Shown here: piece after piece, positions 62,208 through 64,000 of the stretch | How the letters are laid out: the number at the start of each line of letters is the position of its first letter | Position numbering within the stretch: position 1 is the stretch's first letter | Assembly: GCA_963807735.1 (NCBI GenBank) | Contig: CAWEDI010000024.1 | Span: forward strand, 580,873-644,872 | Length of the DNA: 64,000 nt | Reading direction: 5' to 3' | From: Roseiarcus sp963807735 | GTDB lineage: Bacteria; Pseudomonadota; Alphaproteobacteria; Rhizobiales; Beijerinckiaceae | Program-made: the position numbers and the translations under genes | Notes under the pieces: model-generated | Seen by the model: the letters and a program-made list of their open reading frames with translations, nothing else | The model's database searches: none | Told to the model about the DNA's origin: nothing

Positions 62208-63908
62208 TTACTCGTGGCTCTTCGCATTGGGGTCAGGGGCCGGGGTTGGGATGCGTGGGAGCATCTCCGCGCGGGTGGCTGCGTTGTAGGCAAACCACGC
62301 TTCGATCATGGAACTCTGCATCACATCGTCCTTCTGCACGCGGTCATAGGTATCCGCGTTGGAGTGGTGGGTACGGGTACCGTACTCCAACCCATCCTGC
62401 TGGAAACCGATGCCGTTCAGGCCGATCCACGAAAAGGCGGTCGAGTCCGTGCCACCGGGGCTCGCGGTGGGTCTGAACTGATCCCCGCCGGAAACAGCAA
62501 CAATATGCTGGTCCTTGATGGGCTCAATCCAGGACTTGAAGATGGCCGCCATCTGCGGACTACCTCCCGCCGAGACTCCGCGGAAGCGGCCGGAGCCGCC
62601 GTCGTCGTTAAAGTACACATCCAGCTTGTCGTACTCGGGGGTCTTCACCATGGTGGTGCGTTGCGCGAAGTGCTGCTGCACGTAGGCGGTTGAGCCGTAG
62701 ACGCCCTCCTCTTCGCCGCCCCACAGGGCAACGCGAACCGTACGCGCCATGGTTTGATGGGCCCGCCTTGTGCAGCGTAGCCAGAATGCGCACCGCCTCC
62801 ATCGCCACTGAAGATCCCGTGCCGTTATCCGTGGCGCCGGTGCCGCCCTGCCAGCTGTCGAAGTGACCGCCGAGCATGACGACTTCGTCCGCTTTGGTGG
62901 TGCCCGGAATCTCGCCGATGACATTGAATGCGTTCTGGTCTTCCTTCTGATAGTCGACAGCGATATCGAAGTTCAGCTTCGGCGTGATGCCGTGCTGCAC
63001 CAGGCGGACGAGGCGGTTATACTGCTCTGCCCCAATGGCGACGATCGGAGACGGAATCGGATCCTTGGGATTCTCCGACCCGCCATACGTGGAAAAGATC
63101 GTACCGCCGTCTCCGTTGTAACCCGGCGTGATGGAAATGGCCACGCCCTCTTCCTTCAGGAAGGCGTTGACCTCGTTGCGCAGGACCCCGTTCTTCTCAT
63201 TGGCCAGGGCAAGCGACGTCGGCGTGTACTCCCATTCGCCTTCACCGGGGCGCCCGCGCCCGCTGGGGTCGCGATTGAGCTGCAGCGCCACGGCCCGCCG
63301 CTCCGCGCTCCGCGCCCGCCGCCACCCCCGCCGCGCGCGCCTCCGCGTGCCAGAATTTCCTCATCCGTTGGGGAAGGCTGCGCGTCCGCCCGCGTGTGGA
63401 GCGTGAGCGGAGCCGGGTCAAACATCAGCAGCGCCTTGCCCTTCAGCTTGCCATGGTATTTGGCGAAATCTGCTTTCGAGTGGATGGGCGCCCACACCGG
63501 CTCGACCGTGATCGGGCCGTTCGTCCCAGGCGTCCATGCCAGCGGGAACCCGGTAAACGCAGCATAGACCGGAGTCTCCATCGCGGCGTAGAAATGCTTG
63601 ATCTGCCACCCATAGCCGAAGGGCCACTTTTCCAGGTGGACGTTCTGAAGTCCCCACTCTTTCATCTGCTTCATGGCCCATTCGGCGGCGAGCTTGTGAT
63701 TGCGGCTGTTGGTGACGCGCGGACCGTACACCTCGGACATCCAGAAGAGGTTTTCCATCACTTGCGAGTGCTGGAAGGCCTCGGTCTTGATCTGGGCCAG
63801 GGCGTCCAGATCGACTTTGTCGCCTCCTGTTGCCTGCGCGAAGGAAGCCGGGATGAGGAAGAGGGCCGTGACCATCGCGGCAGCCTGCCTGAAGCGGAGT
63901 AGATTCAT
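62208..63908 (-). CDS. Secreted M28 family metallopeptidase (two frameshifts)
   Basis: About 566 residues. ATG 63908 starts NLLRFRQAAAMVTALFLIPA, signal ending SFAQ. N-domain: QVMENLFWMSEVYGPRVTNS, EWAMKQMKEWGLQNVHLEKW, then a PA-like inserted domain (SKADFAKYHGKLKGKALLMF) interrupted by a Gly/Arg run (ARGGARGGGGGGRGARSGGP) where the frame breaks near 63290. The zinc site is seen in VVMLGGHFDSWQGGTGATDN (His, Asp), ALWGGEEEGVYGSTAY (Glu pair; break near 62755), VYFNDDGGSGRFRGV (Asp) and GTRTHHSNADTYDRVQ (His). It is the PSMA/glutamate carboxypeptidase II-like branch, releasing N-terminal or C-terminal residues outside the cytoplasm. Another secreted peptidase, DPP-IV type, is 3 kb away. Confidence 0.8.
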
Positions 63909-64000
63909 GGAGATTCTCGCTTTCTCCGGTACTGGACGTCCCGTATGCAGCGTTCGAGGGAGCGTGCCCGGATGGGAACAAGAAATCATTCTCGCACACT

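Overview
This window looks like chromosomal DNA of a soil acidobacterium related to Candidatus Solibacter / Bryobacterales. The evidence is a combination of families typical of that group: two giant Oar-like TonB-dependent receptors with an N-terminal carboxypeptidase-regulatory domain, an NHL-repeat secreted protein ending in a TIGR03437 domain, TIGR03435 family proteins, a PadR regulator next to a duplicated-core ABC permease (ADOP type), a PEP-CTERM protein, and secreted peptidases with Gly/Arg-rich linkers. GC content is high. No rRNA, tRNA, CRISPR array, prophage or intact transposase was seen.

Layout. 0-2 kb: an operon on the minus strand (RNB ribonuclease, DinB-like protein, start of an ornithine cyclodeaminase-like gene). 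2.3-8 kb: metallo-beta-lactamase, outer-membrane porin, ammonium transporter, small membrane proteins. 8-11 kb: the TldD/TldE protease pair and an FxLYD-like membrane protein. 10.9-11.8 kb: a patch of decayed toxin-antitoxin genes (HicBA with a hybrid HicA, PIN/antitoxin remnants, a sigma-factor fragment). 11.9-16 kb: MFS transporter, PEP-CTERM protein, an ECF sigma/anti-sigma/Spy-like operon, ribosomal protein L31. 16.1-16.3 kb: a candidate structured RNA with its own terminator. 16.4-30.4 kb: hemW, threonine aldolase, NHL protein, two TonB receptors, an amidohydrolase. 30.5-38.2 kb: zinc-ribbon protein, proline dehydrogenase, class A penicillin-binding protein, two TPR proteins. 38.3-42.7 kb: a P-loop ATPase with TPR repeats (STAND-like) bracketed by a 270-bp direct duplication, each copy carrying a small secreted protein. 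42.8-48.5 kb: DUF302 + protoglobin pair, TIGR03435, a MITE-like element, PadR + ADOP permease, a TIGR03435 remnant. 49-56 kb: secreted propeller-like protein, ECF sigma/NrsF pair, tandem Nif3 paralogues, two SHOCT lipoproteins. 56-64 kb: small stress proteins, DPP-IV family peptidase, alpha/beta hydrolase, GreB, DUF1905, M28 peptidase.

About twenty genes are readable only if one or more single-base frameshifts are repaired (amt, tldD, tldE, MFS, hemW, ltaE, NHL protein, both TonB receptors, PBP, STAND ATPase, DPP-IV, M28 and others). Where I could check, the fault is a missing base, e.g. a G lost from a G6 run in amt and a C lost in the TPR array. This points to consensus error in the assembly rather than mass pseudogenisation, so I give such genes as CDS over their full extent. 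Genuine remnants are marked as pseudogenes.

The most interesting material is structural: (i) several families of short intergenic palindromes whose stems vary but stay paired, with a conserved GTGG(G/C)GCA end; (ii) a 214-bp inverted-repeat element inserted into one of these palindromes with a 13-bp direct repeat; (iii) repeats that have become part of genes (HicA C-terminus, a lipoprotein start); (iv) the duplicated segments flanking the STAND-TPR gene; (v) the structured RNA upstream of rpmE, whose outer helix pairs only on the minus strand.
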